64,000 nucleotides of DNA from CAVWCQ01 sp963753545 (GTDB taxonomy: Bacteria; Chloroflexota; Anaerolineae; Aggregatilineales; Aggregatilineaceae), in NCBI GenBank assembly GCA_963753545.1, contig CAVWCQ010000003.1:1-64000 (forward strand), read 5' to 3'. This document shows, piece after piece, positions 16,698-26,630 of this stretch. The stretch's first letter is position 1. Every line of letters starts with the position of its first letter. The position numbers and the translations under genes are program-made. Under the pieces are notes generated by a model. It did not search any database, was not told the origin of the DNA, and worked only from the letters and a program-made list of their open reading frames with translations.

Positions 16698-17951
16698 TCA
16701 GTTCAGATCATACTTTTCGGCAAACCGGCGCAGAGCTTTTTTGAAGCACTCCATCGGCGGGCGAACGATCCCCGCGCCAATGATCGGGTGGCCGGGTTCT
16801 TTGTGGGCCATGGCTGTATCGATAACGGGCACGATATTCGTTTGGACCACTTTCCGCACGTCTATGCCCATCGCAGTCCCCTCAAATCCCAGGGCCGGGA
16901 TCAGGTATTCCGGGCTGGTCGAGACAGTGATATGACGCATATCCCGGCTATAGGCTAACGCCTCTTCCGGTGTGCCGCCGACAAAACTCAGGATGCCGGG
17001 CGCGCCGCCCAACACAAACCCACCCCAGCCGACAGTCTCAGTGATGGCCGAGTCCCCCATGTCCAGCCCGGCGTCCTGCTCGCTATAGCCGGGCAGGAAG
17101 AGGCCCTTCACCGGCGGGGCAGGCGCGGTGAACCATTCTCCATCGAGGCCGCTGACCTGAATGCCAAACTCGGTGCCGTTGCGAGCCATCGCGGTGACGA
17201 CCGTGCTGTAGTCAATCCCCCTGGCCGGGTCAGCCGTAGCCTTCGCCGCTGCCATCGAGAGGCCCAGGAACAATAACTGGTGGCCGCCCAAAAGTCCCAG
17301 CGTGGCGAGTAATTGCTCTTTGGGAAGATCGGCTTTGACCAGCGGGATAGTCATGGCATTGGCGAACAGGCTGGATGCAGCATGGGGGCGGTTGTGGAGT
17401 TCGTCGCCCATCTGCAAGGCGCGCGCGATAATGGGTTTAAGACTGAGTCCACCCATCTGCTGTACTCCGGCGCGCAGCGCAGGTGCCCACACATCACGCC
17501 ATCTCGCCAATCCTTGTAAAGCGGCTTCGCCGTAATCACCGAACTGCTGCTGTCCCTCAACCTGGCGGCAGAAGGCGCGGTTTCCAAACGCCCTATTCTC
17601 CACAACAAAGACCCACATCGATGGCGTGATGGTACCCGCCATCGGTCCGACGGCCTGATGATGGTGGTTAGGCTCAAAGGCGATGCCCCCGTTTTCCAGG
17701 AGTTTGACAGCTTCGTCTTTGCTCTTAGCCCATCCTTCAAACAGCACCATCCCGATTACAGCACCCTTCTGCGCTCCACTCATATGCTGCCAGTCAACAG
17801 GCGGCCCGGCGTGCAATATCATCTTATCCTTCAAGCCTGGGATGACTTCGCCCGCTGGTGCAACGTCGATCAGCACCGGGTCTGCGGCTGTCATGCGGCA
17901 AAGGGCCTCGGCGTTAGCCTCCTCAATCTTTTGTTTAGTGTCGGTAGCCAT
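16698..17951 (-). CDS. DUF1116 family protein (YlbE/AllG-like)
   Basis: About 417 residues from ATG 17951 with GGGAGAA upstream. The motifs LHAGPPVDWQHMSGAQKGAVIG, FEPNHHHQAVGPMAGTIT and NGTEFGIQVSGL are typical of DUF1116/YlbE. The His-rich FEPNHHH stretch is a likely metal or substrate site. It is the second component of the FdrA/YlbE/YlbF set and lies between fdrA and the DUF2877 gene with short gaps, so all three should be made together. Confidence 0.9.
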   Translation of the reverse strand: MATDTKQKIEEANAEALCRMTAADPVLIDVAPAGEVIPGLKDKMILHAGPPVDWQHMSGAQKGAVIGMVLFEGWAKSKDEAVKLLENGGIAFEPNHHHQAVGPMAGTITPSMWVFVVENRAFGNRAFCRQVEGQQQFGDYGEAALQGLARWRDVWAPALRAGVQQMGGLSLKPIIARALQMGDELHNRPHAASSLFANAMTIPLVKADLPKEQLLATLGLLGGHQLLFLGLSMAAAKATADPARGIDYSTVVTAMARNGTEFGIQVSGLDGEWFTAPAPPVKGLFLPGYSEQDAGLDMGDSAITETVGWGGFVLGGAPGILSFVGGTPEEALAYSRDMRHITVSTSPEYLIPALGFEGTAMGIDVRKVVQTNIVPVIDTAMAHKEPGHPIIGAGIVRPPMECFKKALRRFAEKYDLN

Positions 17952-17971
17952 GATTATTCTCCCTGTGGAAG

Positions 17972-18892
17972 TCAAGAATCAAGATTGTCTCGCAGCAGCA
18001 TACCGGTGAGCGCTCCGGCTAACATATCCCAGCCAGATGTATGCCCAATGCGAATAAGTTGGTTCGCGCTGTCTCGCAATTGCTGCTCCGTGCTCTCCTG
18101 CAAAATCAGGCTGATCAGATCGTGCAGTGGCGCTGGACCGTGCCCATGCGCCAGATCAGAAAGAATGGTGTGGCTGATACGATTGGTCAACAAACGCGCT
18201 TCATGCAGAAAATCGTGAAGCAGATTACCTTCCTTCTCGAACTCTAAAGGATAGACAGCCTTTAGATGGTAAGCTGAAAAGAAAAGCCCACCTAAATAGT
18301 CATCCCCAGATGGCGTAAGCCCTGGTCCTAGCCCTACCAAATCCAGGCCCGCGTTCACCACACGCTCCATGTCCCGCCTACGGCAGGCTGATACAAGCTC
18401 TCGAATGACGGGTTCTGCCCGGTTGAGTAACAGGGCATCCATTGGGGAAACCGTCGAATAGTCGATGCGTCCGGCGGGTTGGGTTATCCATACCAGCGCA
18501 TGACCTAACCCCTTGACAGGAAACTGCCGGATCGCCGTCAGAGTTTCCCCCAGATGGCTGCCCATAGGTAGGTGCTCAATGGTGTGGGGTGTCCACTTAT
18601 CCGCATTTTCCAGGTCGATTGTCATTTCGTTGCCAATACACAAACATTGGCCATTGGCAACGAATTCCATGCCTGCTTCGACGTTTTCGGCATGGAAAGA
18701 GGCCAGGATGCAGCGCCAGTGAGCAGGTAAGTCTGTCTGTCCCAACCACAAGACCTCCCCGTCATATCCGGCCAGGTAGACAGCCGACGATACGACGGCC
18801 AGCACCTTACCCCTGTAGCCGGGCAGATTCAGTCGTTCTGCCGCTTTCTGCCCGATCAGGACAGCCTGCACATTGCATCGGGATGTCATCAC
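17972..18892 (-). CDS. DUF2877 family protein (YlbF/AllH-like)
   Basis: 306 residues. The family motif GLGPGLTPSGDDYLGGLFF near residue 195 and the C-terminal IGHTSGWDMLAGALTGM identify DUF2877, the third subunit of the oxamate carbamoyltransferase set. It is first of the three enzyme genes in transcription order, 20 bases before the DUF1116 gene. This protein is not related to the com_ylbF proteins in the ars operon despite the shared historical name. Confidence 0.88.
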   Translation of the reverse strand: MMTSRCNVQAVLIGQKAAERLNLPGYRGKVLAVVSSAVYLAGYDGEVLWLGQTDLPAHWRCILASFHAENVEAGMEFVANGQCLCIGNEMTIDLENADKWTPHTIEHLPMGSHLGETLTAIRQFPVKGLGHALVWITQPAGRIDYSTVSPMDALLLNRAEPVIRELVSACRRRDMERVVNAGLDLVGLGPGLTPSGDDYLGGLFFSAYHLKAVYPLEFEKEGNLLHDFLHEARLLTNRISHTILSDLAHGHGPAPLHDLISLILQESTEQQLRDSANQLIRIGHTSGWDMLAGALTGMLLRDNLDS

Positions 18893-18963
18893 ACGCTTAC
18901 GATCTTGCAGCGCAATCGCCGCCGCATGAATTCATGTAGCTGCTTATCTTCTATGAGAAGGGA

Positions 18964-18997
18964 CATCTCGGAGAGCGAGTTTTTGTCTTCCGAGATG
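18964..18997. repeat. Hairpin between transporter and enzyme genes
   Basis: CATCTCGGA and TCCGAGATG (9 bases each) with a 16-base loop, in the gap between the BMP gene and the DUF2877 gene. There is no T-tract on the transcribed strand, so it may be an mRNA-stabilising or processing hairpin rather than a terminator. Confidence 0.45.
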
Positions 18998-19025
18998 CCC
19001 GAGCCCTCGTATACCAGGGATAGCC

Positions 19026-20147
19026 TTATTGAGGCTCTCCAATAACTCCCTGGACGAACCAGTCAAAGTCGCCCATAGCCCACCCAGGGATTTCCTCACC
19101 CTCTGGGACCCGCACTTCGCCATCCTGATCGACGATTGGACCGGCGAAGACCACGAGTTCGCCGCTGCCCAGCTCATCGATCAGGCCGAGCACTTCCTCT
19201 TGAACTTCTTCAGGCACGAAGTCGCCAAAGGGGGCGACAGCCATATAACCATCATAGATGCCCTTGCGGATGTTCTGCGGCTCCCATGTCCCATCGATCA
19301 CAGCCTGGGCGGTTTCGGTCATCATCGGCCCCCAGGTGAACCCGAGTCCGGTAATCCAGCCCTCGGGCGCGTATTCCTGAGCCGTGACAGACTGGAAGCC
19401 AATGGAATAGATACCGGCTTCCTCTGCCGTCTGGATGATCGTGATCGGCGAGTCCACATGCATGGTGACGACATCGACATCCTCGGCGATCAAGGCGTTA
19501 GTGGCTGCGGCTTCTGCGGCGCGATCCACCCAGCTTCCGGTAAAGACCACATGGGTCTGCGCATCGGGATTGACCGACAACGCGCCCAACTCGAACGCAT
19601 TAATATTGCCCAGGGTATAACCGAGCGGGATGGCCCCCACAAAGCCGAGGTGGTTGGTTTTTGTCATTCTGCCTGCGGCCACACCCATTAAGTAGAGAGA
19701 TTCGGGCATATTGGCGTAGTAAGTGCCCACGTTCGCGGGCAGCGGGTCCAAATACCCCCCGGCGTGCATGAAGGTGACATCCGGGTGACGCTCGGCAACC
19801 GCCAGGGCTGGCTCAAGATGTCCAAAGCTTGTGGCAAAAATAAGCCTGGCACCTTGCCGGATCATGATTTCCATGGTGCGCTCGGCGTCCGCGCCCTCAG
19901 GAACATTCTCCGCCTCCACGATTTCAACACAGGGGATATTTTCTTGCATCGCCACCAGGCCGTCGTGCTGCGCCCGGTTGTACCCGGCATCATCGATTGT
20001 GCCGACATAGGTCGCTCCGACGGTCAAACAGGGTTCATCGGCTGCCGGTTTTTCAGCAACAACGGACTGGACAGGTATGAGTGTCACTGCCGCCATGATG
20101 AATACGGTCAGAATTCCCAAAACGTGATAACGCTTCTTGTTTGGCAT
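19026..20147 (-). CDS. BMP family ABC transporter substrate-binding protein
   Basis: About 373 residues from ATG 20147, which follows CGAGGAGAAAATT. The N-terminus MPNKKRYHVLGILTVFIMAA is a signal sequence. The mature part has TYVGTIDDAGYNRAQHDGL and ARLIFATSFGHLEPALAVAERHPDVTF, the hallmarks of the PnrA/BMP family that binds purine nucleosides. This fits a role in supplying purine-derived compounds to the adjacent carbamoyltransferase-type enzymes (inference). It is followed by two permeases and an ATPase upstream in the same strand order. Confidence 0.88.
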   Translation of the reverse strand: MPNKKRYHVLGILTVFIMAAVTLIPVQSVVAEKPAADEPCLTVGATYVGTIDDAGYNRAQHDGLVAMQENIPCVEIVEAENVPEGADAERTMEIMIRQGARLIFATSFGHLEPALAVAERHPDVTFMHAGGYLDPLPANVGTYYANMPESLYLMGVAAGRMTKTNHLGFVGAIPLGYTLGNINAFELGALSVNPDAQTHVVFTGSWVDRAAEAAATNALIAEDVDVVTMHVDSPITIIQTAEEAGIYSIGFQSVTAQEYAPEGWITGLGFTWGPMMTETAQAVIDGTWEPQNIRKGIYDGYMAVAPFGDFVPEEVQEEVLGLIDELGSGELVVFAGPIVDQDGEVRVPEGEEIPGWAMGDFDWFVQGVIGEPQ

Positions 20148-20246
20148 AATTTTCTCCTCGTTAATCATAAAATGCTGACTCACTATCGAACGAATAACCG
20201 GAAGTATTTTGCTGCCAATCATTCCTCCTTTGCGGGGAATGCGAGC

Positions 20247-21161
20247 TTATTCAGTGCCTTGATAAACCCGTCCTAAGCTGGCTGGCGCGGCGTATCGGCG
20301 AGACCCGCCCCAGGCCAGAAGCACCGCGATGGTTAAGAGGTAAGGGATCATATTCAGCAGAAAAGGTGAAACCTGAATCCCGTGAGCTTGCAGTTGAAGT
20401 TGAAGCATGATAGCGCCGCCGAAAAGAAATGCGCCCAATATGGCTCGCAGGGGGTGCCACTTGGAGAAAATGACCAGGGCAACAGCGATGAAGCCTCGAC
20501 CCGCCGTCATGTGTTCTGCCCAGGCCAGGGTCAAAGCCACCGAGAGGTGCGCCCCGCCTATCCCTCCAAGCAGGCCGCCCAGGAACAGCGCTTGATACCG
20601 GATTAACGAGGGGCGATAGCCCGCCGCGAAAGCTGTTGAGGGGTTTTCGCCGACGGCTCTGAGACTGAGTCCCCAACGCGTATAAAATAACAACCACCAT
20701 ACGAGAAGGGCAGTAGGGATGGAGAAATACACCAGAATGTCATACTTGAACAAGACCGTGCCTATCCAGGGGATATCTGACAGGAGCGGGATGGCAAGTT
20801 TGGGCAACCTGCGATAGGCTTCTCGACGTAGGGCCTACCGATCAAGGCGCTTAATCCTATTCCGAAGAACATCATGGTTAACCCGCTGGCAAGCTGGTTG
20901 GCGCGCCGTGTGATCACCATGAAGCCAAAGATGAGGTTGAACAGCCCCCCGGCCAGACCTGCCGCCAACACCCCAGCACGGGCTGCCCGTTTCAGCGGTG
21001 ACGGCAAACGCGACGGATGCCCCAATGAGCAGCACCCCTTCCAGGCCGAGGTTGACGATCCCGGATCGCTGGACAATCACTTCCCCGAGAGTCGCATAGA
21101 GCAGGGAAGTGCCGGAAAGGATCGAGCCTGAGAGGAGACCTTTGATGAACGAATTGTTCAC
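20247..21161 (-). pseudogene. ABC transporter permease (BMP system), two frameshifts
   Basis: Three frames together give one permease of about 305 residues. Segment 1 from 21161 reads MNNSFIKGLLSGSILSGTSL and GIVNLGLEGVLLIG. Segment 2 reads AGLAGGLFNLIFGFMVITRR and LTMMFFGIGLSALIGRPY. Segment 3 (20247-20807) reads RWGLSLRAVGENPSTAFAAG and continues to the end. The GLEG and RAVGENP motifs are typical of the nucleoside-uptake inner-membrane proteins. Breaks lie near 20985 and 20820. Two indels argue for decay, with sequencing error as the alternative. Confidence 0.75.
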
Positions 21162-21183
21162 GCCGTTTTTCCTTTCAGGTCCC

Positions 21184-22218
21184 TCAGGTTGGTCGCGTCA
21201 ACACCACGAACAAGATCAGCGCCATCAGGACGTTGACCACTGCGTAGGGTAGCCCTTGTGTGATCTGAAGGATGTCACCGCCAGAGGTGATCACCGCCAG
21301 CACAAAGGCCATGACGATAATGCCGAGGGGATTCCTCCCAGCCATCCAGCTAATCAAAAAACCGACGTACCCAAACCCTGGCGAAAGCCCCTGCCGGAGA
21401 CGGCCCTGGATGGCTGAAACCTCCGCCATCCCGGCCAGCCCGGCGACACTGCCGCCCAGAAACAGCGCTAAGACGATATACCGCCGTTCCGGGACGCCCA
21501 GACGCCGGGCGGCCTCCGGGTTGCCGCCGATCGATCTCATTTCAAGTCCCCAGCGCGTGCGGGTCATGAGAAACCAATACAGCACTATAGCCACCAGACC
21601 AAAGACCAACCCCAGATGAATATGCGTCGTTCCATAGGTGGGCAGCCGAGCAGCCTCAACAAAGCGGGGAGTCTGCGGATACGATTTGCTGTCTGCGGCC
21701 CGCCACGCGCCAAAAATGAAATAATTGACGATTAAGGGCGCGACGTAATTCAGCAGCAGGGTAGAGATGGTTTCGTTAACCCAACCTTTGGCTCGCATAA
21801 TGGCCGGGATTGCAGCCCACACGCCCCCGCCGATCAGACCCAACACGACCATGAGCGGCAGCAGCGCGTTTGGGGGTAACGTGGTGAACGTGAGCGCGCC
21901 CCACGTCGCCAGCCATGCGCCCATGTAGAACTGTCCTTCGCCGCCGACATTAATCAGGCCTAGCCGAGCGGGTAGGGCGACGGCAACGGCGGTGAGCAGC
22001 AGAGGGATCATCCGGGCGATCACTTCCGAACGGCCATAGGAATCGTTGAGGGTAAAAGTGAACACGTCCTCGTAAGCCTGCCAGGGGTCTTTGCCAGCCA
22101 GTAACAACACGATGGCAAAAGCAATCAGGGCTAAGGCCAGGATGACCACATATCTGACTATTTCCATGATCGTGTTTTTACTCAGGATTTTTGCGACCAG
22201 CTTGCGCGCTCTAATCAT
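21184..22218 (-). CDS. ABC transporter permease (BMP/nucleoside system)
   Basis: 344 residues, eight to ten membrane spans, BPD_transp_2 type. LINVGGEGQFYMGAWLATWG and MRSIGGNPEAARRLGVPERR are the conserved loop motifs of nucleoside ABC permeases such as YufP/NupB. It is intact, overlaps the ATPase end by 8 bases and precedes the broken second permease by 22 bases. It would form the heterodimeric channel with that permease. Confidence 0.88.
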   Translation of the reverse strand: MIRARKLVAKILSKNTIMEIVRYVVILALALIAFAIVLLLAGKDPWQAYEDVFTFTLNDSYGRSEVIARMIPLLLTAVAVALPARLGLINVGGEGQFYMGAWLATWGALTFTTLPPNALLPLMVVLGLIGGGVWAAIPAIMRAKGWVNETISTLLLNYVAPLIVNYFIFGAWRAADSKSYPQTPRFVEAARLPTYGTTHIHLGLVFGLVAIVLYWFLMTRTRWGLEMRSIGGNPEAARRLGVPERRYIVLALFLGGSVAGLAGMAEVSAIQGRLRQGLSPGFGYVGFLISWMAGRNPLGIIVMAFVLAVITSGGDILQITQGLPYAVVNVLMALILFVVLTRPT

Positions 22219-23832
22219 GGTGTGTCTTGGCTCCAGTCATCAGTTGGCCGATTTCTTTCATGCTGATTTCTTCCGGTTGGAACTGACCGACGATCCGTCC
22301 CTGATACAGAACGAGCAAGCGGTCACTGAGGGAGAAAAGCTCACCGAGGTCTTCGGAGATCAACAGCACCCCCCCTCCCGCGTCGCTGCTGGAGAGCAGC
22401 AGACGCCGCACCGCCATAGCGCTGGGCACATCCAGTCCTCGCGTGGGGTAGAATGCCAGAATCAGCTTGGGGTTGTGCGCCAGTTCGCGCGCCAGGATGA
22501 GACGCTGCAAATGGCCCCCTGAGAGCGTCCTTGCTGGCACATGATAAGAGGGAGTAGGCAGATCAAGCTTGTCATAAGACTGTTTCATTTCACGTTGAAC
22601 GCCGGGCCAGTTCATCATCAGCCCACCCGCCAGGGCGTAATGGCGTGTGTTACCCAGCGCCATGTTCTCCTGTGTTGTCAGCACAGGCACGGCGGCCATG
22701 CTGAGCGGGTCTTCTGGAATAAATGCGACCCCGCTGGCACGCATCTGCGCTACTGACCATCGGGTAGCCTCTTCTCCCGAGAGGTACTTGGACCCACTGG
22801 CACAAGAGTCGAGGCCGAGAATCATGTCCCCAAGCTCCTTCTGACCATTGCCCGATACGCCAGCCACGCCAACGATTTCTCTAGGCATAATCTTGAGATT
22901 GATGTCACGTAGACTGGTGGACATCGCGTGGCCTTTTGTTTTTACTTTTCGCAGCTCTAACAGGGGTATCGCGTCGGGGGCGGCGGATTCGTGACTCAAC
23001 CGGACGGGTTCGGGAGGCGCGCTGCCAAACATGAGTGTGACCAGAGTGTTTTCATCGGCTTCTGATCGCGGCAGCGTGCCTGTGACCTGTCCATGCCGCA
23101 TGACCGTGATCCGGTCGGCACAGGCAAGCACTTCCGGCAGTTTGTGCGTGATGAACACCATCGCGTAACCGTCGCGGCGCAAGTTCGTGAAGATGGTAAA
23201 TAATCCTTCGACTTCATGGGGAACCAGGACTTTGGTTGGCTCGTCAAAAATGAGGGTGCGGGTATCAGCCAACAGCAGTTTCAACAGTTCGATCCTTTGC
23301 CGCTCCCCAACCGAAAGCTGCCAAACGGGTGCCCAGGGATTAATTCTTAATTGGTACCGCTCTGAGACCTCCTCGATCCGGTGCGCGATTTGTTTCTTGT
23401 TCAGGACGGCGGTGAGATCTGGGAGGAAAAGGGCGATGTTTTCGAATACGGTCATCGCGGGGATCAGCGTGAAGTCCTGAAACACCATCCCAATGCGCAG
23501 CTTCCGCGCGTCATGGGGAGATTGGATTCTTGTTATGGTGTCTTTGAAGCGGATCTCACCCAAATCGGCTTGATAAAAACCGTAAAGATCTTGACCAGCG
23601 TGCTTTTTCCCGCGCCATTCTCGCCTAAGAGGGCGTGAACTTCCCCACCGAAGATATCTCGCGCTACGTTATCGTTGGCGATAACGCCGGGAAAACGCTT
23701 CGTCACTCCCCGGAGCTTGATCAGTGGCTCCGAGGGAGGAGAAAGCTCTTGAGTAGGCGAACTGGGCATACTAGGTCTGGTTGCCACTCTGGGGTTGCCT
23801 TTTTTTGTTATTGCTGGAATAAATATTGACAA
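22211..23832 (-). pseudogene. ABC transporter ATP-binding protein, double cassette, one frameshift
   Basis: Rejoined it is about 530 residues with two nucleotide-binding domains, like YufO/NupA. The first part (23533-23832) holds Walker A LLGENGAGKSTLVKI. The frame breaks just after it, where KI-LYGFYQADLGEIRF would read through if one base (C) were restored near 23590. The second part (22211-23563) has LSVGERQRIELLKLL, Walker B TLIFDEPTKVL, and cassette 2 with the degenerate loop GVSGNGQKELG and LSGGHLQRLILARELA. The single-base loss next to CTTT may be real decay or a sequencing indel. Confidence 0.8.
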
Positions 23833-24099
23833 ATCAAAAATGCGAGAATCTTTTCATTTCTGAAGATATTGTAACCTGATATCCGATCCCAAAGAATATC
23901 AACTCTCGCCAAAACATTAGAGGAGATTTGTAGAGAGTTGACAAGGGGTGTGGACTGCGTGTGACATATAGAAAGCCAGATTTCCGTTCGCAGAGGCAAA
24001 AGTGGAAGCGTAGAGCACAATTCTAATTGGCAATTCTACCCAACCGGTATCAGATGGGAAAGAAGGCTGCGCTGGCCGGAATGCACATCCGTTCGGATT
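23833..24099. promoter_or_regulatory. Upstream region of the BMP/fdrA operon with an inverted repeat
   Basis: A 9-base inverted repeat, TCAACTCTC at 23899-23907 and GAGAGTTGA at 23933-23941, lies 70-110 bases before the first gene of the operon. Spacing of 25 bases would suit a dimeric regulator binding two half-sites. Assignment to PucR is only a guess. No clear promoter hexamers were found. Confidence 0.35.
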
Positions 24100-24592
24100 T
24101 CATCGGTGGCTTCCCTTCAGCATTGTTCCCCAAAAGCCTGTATGGTTGAAAAACTCAATCTGAGTATCTTTTCTTCCTGTAGGGGCCAAAAAGTCGATCA
24201 GCCGCCGATCTTCGGTCACACAACTCTTCGATAATCATGATGCAGGCCACCGAGTACGGGATGCGCAACGATGCGCCGATTGCCCTCTCCCAGTCCGTAG
24301 CCAGCTCCTTCACGCTGATCTGGAATCCATTGTCCAATCCCTTAATGAGGGTGCGCACGATTGAAATACGCCCGTATGGCGCGGAAATTACATCCAAGAT
24401 AGCTTTTTACTGATGGTTCCGCGAATACAGGCCAAAAAACACCATCTGCGATAAGCTTCCCGGTTTGTGCTTGAGCCCGAACGAAGCGTACCATCGATGG
24501 TCTATTGGATCGTGCTGCATTTTCTCCAGTTTTTCTTTGACGTCATAACCTGTGAGAGTCAGATAGGCTATCCGCGTGTTTTTTTCCCTCAA
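24100..24592 (-). pseudogene. Decayed ORF of unknown function
   Basis: From 24592 the frame reads MREKNTRIAYLTLTGYDVKE and ends with SRNHQ and TAA near 24405. In the same frame it continues KAILDVISAPYGRISIVRTL and WERAIGASLRIPYSVACIMI. A frameshift near 24225 leads to TEDRRLIDFLAPTGRKDTQ, ending at 24100. The three pieces have consistent protein-like composition and give about 160 residues. One in-frame stop and one frameshift separate them. I do not recognise the family. Confidence 0.35.
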
Positions 24593-24633
24593 GTAGCGTA
24601 ACGATAGTCATGACGCAAGCCACCTAGAACCGG
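24589..24633 (-). pseudogene. Very short transposase C-terminal remnant
   Basis: The minus strand reads PVLGGLRHDYRYAT then stop, closely matching the C-terminal NVLGGIIHDYYRDAA of the transposase at 2525. Only about 15 codons remain, so this is an IS scar overlapping the start of the decayed ORF. Confidence 0.3.
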
Positions 24634-24773
24634 TCAACCGATCCCCGCCTGCTGCTCGTGGTACGGATACGCTCATTGTTTTTCGTGCCGGTCAACTTAC
24701 CCACTCACGACGTTAAGAACTCCTCCGATTTACCCCTGAACACATACGTGAGGGCACTATATCGGAGTTGGTA

Positions 24774-26478
24774 TCAAGAAAGGGGCAGGCGCACGGTGAA
24801 TACCGTACCTTGGCCCTGACTACTGTCAAACATGATCGTGCCGCCATGGGCCTCGACATTGCTCTTGACAATGGCTAGGCCCAGCCCGGTACCAGCGAAA
24901 GACTCGGCATTGCTTGCCCGATGGAACACTTCAAAGATTCGAGCCTGATCCTCCACCGGAATGCCAATACCCTGGTCGCTGATGCGCAGCGTGACGTCGC
25001 GTTCACTTCTAGACAACTGCAAACGTATTTCCCCACCGCCGGGCGAATACTTGATGGCATTCGAAAGCAGGTTGATCAGGATATGCCGTAAGATCTTCTC
25101 ATCGAGCGACACATTAGTGAAGTCACCTTCGGCAGTGAACACAAATTCGTGTCCGACCGTATCGGTAAACTGCATCTGCTCAAATACATCCCGACAAAAT
25201 GCTTCGAGATTAATGGGTGAGGGATGGAATTCCAGCTTCCCAGCCTGGGCCGCATCGAACGTCAGCACATCGTCGAGCAACTCGTCCATGTGCTTGACCT
25301 GCGTATGAATGGTGCGGAGATATCTAAGCCGCTGCTCAGGCGACAATCGGTCAAAATGGTCCGCCAGCAAACCGCGCATCATATTGATTACAGTCAGTGG
25401 ACCCCGCATATCATGGGATATCATCGAAATAAAACGCTGTTTAAGATCGAGGATTTCGCGCTCCTTGCTCAGGGCGACCCGCAGCACCTCGGACCGGGTT
25501 AACTCCTCTTGCCAGCGCTTGCGTTCGGTGATGTCTTCTTTGACCGCCAGGAAATGAGTGATATATCCCCTGTGCATCTTTAATGGCCGAAATCGAGGCA
25601 AGCTCCCAGAACAGGTCGCCATTCTTCTTTTTGTTATGGAGTTCGCCGCGCCATACACCGCCTGCCGTGAGGATATCCCACATCTGCCGATAGACTTGCG
25701 GTGCCATCTCGCCCGATTTCAAAATGCGCGGATTTTTCCCCATCACCTCGTCTGCCGTGTATCCGGTCACTTGCGTAAAATGGGGATTCACATATTCGAT
25801 ATTGCCCTGCACATCGGTGATGATGACGGAGCTGGCGCTCTGTTCAACCGCGCTGTGCAGCATACGAAGCTCATCTTCTGCCAGCTTACGTGCGGTGACA
25901 TCGACAAGGGAAATCGTGGCGCCGCCTGACTCATCGGCCAATGGCGAGACGGACATGCTATACCAACGTTTCTCGGTCAGGAAATGCGCCGGATATTCGA
26001 GGGCAAAATAAGGTAGCGAACCGTCCAGGACGGCCTGAATTCCGGTCAATGCCTGGGCTGCCAACAGGTGTCCCGAAAGGGCCGCTCGGCGACAGACATC
26101 CAGGTAATTGACCCCAACCCCCGTGTGAGCTGCCGTGGGATCGCCACCTTCTGCCACAAAACGAGACCACGCTTCGTTCACGGCAATGATGGTCCCATTC
26201 CCGTCTAGTACCGCAATCTGTGTGGTAAGGGAATTCAATACGGCACGATGAAGCGCTTCGCTTCGGCGCAAAGCGCGGATCTGCTGGAGCGCCTGCATTA
26301 CAACCTCTCTCAACCGAGCCAGGCGGTCTTTGAGTAAGTAGTCGGCTCCCCGTTTCATGCATTCCACGATAATTTCATCCTGTGCGTCGTCAAACTGTTT
26401 GGGACATGCGGAAAGACCGCATCTGTCCACTTCTGCCGATCTCCTCCCCATACGATGTCCACGGGAGTTTGACGACAT
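24774..26478 (-). pseudogene. PAS-domain sensor histidine kinase, frameshifted
   Basis: The N-terminal segment (25441-26478) begins with the last part of a response-regulator receiver domain (ECMKRGADYLLKDRLARL), then two PAS domains (HRAVLNSLTTQIAVLDGNGT; SASSVIITDVQGNIEYVNPH). After a frame change near 25560 comes FLAVKEDITERK. The C-terminal segment has the HisKA motif MISHDMRGPLTVINMMRGL (phospho-His) and a HATPase domain with NLLSNAIKYS, DQGIGIP and GTGLGLAIVK. The receiver domain has lost its first two-thirds. About 565 residues when rejoined. The divergent TetR gene and shared operators suggest joint control. Confidence 0.8.
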
Positions 26479-26518
26479 ATAGATATCTCTTCTCTTTATC
26501 TCAACCGCTTCTCAAAAG

Positions 26519-26568
26519 AGAATAGATAATTCTTAAAAGAGAATAATCATTCTCTACAGAATTGTCAA
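26519..26568 (-). promoter_or_regulatory. Kinase promoter with two TetR-type operators
   Basis: On the minus strand TTGACA (26568-26563), a 17-base spacer and TATTCT (26545-26540). Two palindromes overlap or follow it: AGAATAATCATTCT (26540-26553, inside a longer AGAGAAT/ATTCTCT repeat at 26538-26555) and AGAATAGATAATTCT (26519-26533). Confidence 0.7.
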
Positions 26569-26630
26569 GGGCTGATCATATGGCACGGGAATGGATCTGA
26601 GCATCACGACGCGCAGCCCTGGAGTTGTGC

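Noticed and set aside
19029..19691. 220-residue plus-strand frame over the BMP gene
   Set aside because: Shadow of the intact minus-strand gene with signal peptide and family motifs.
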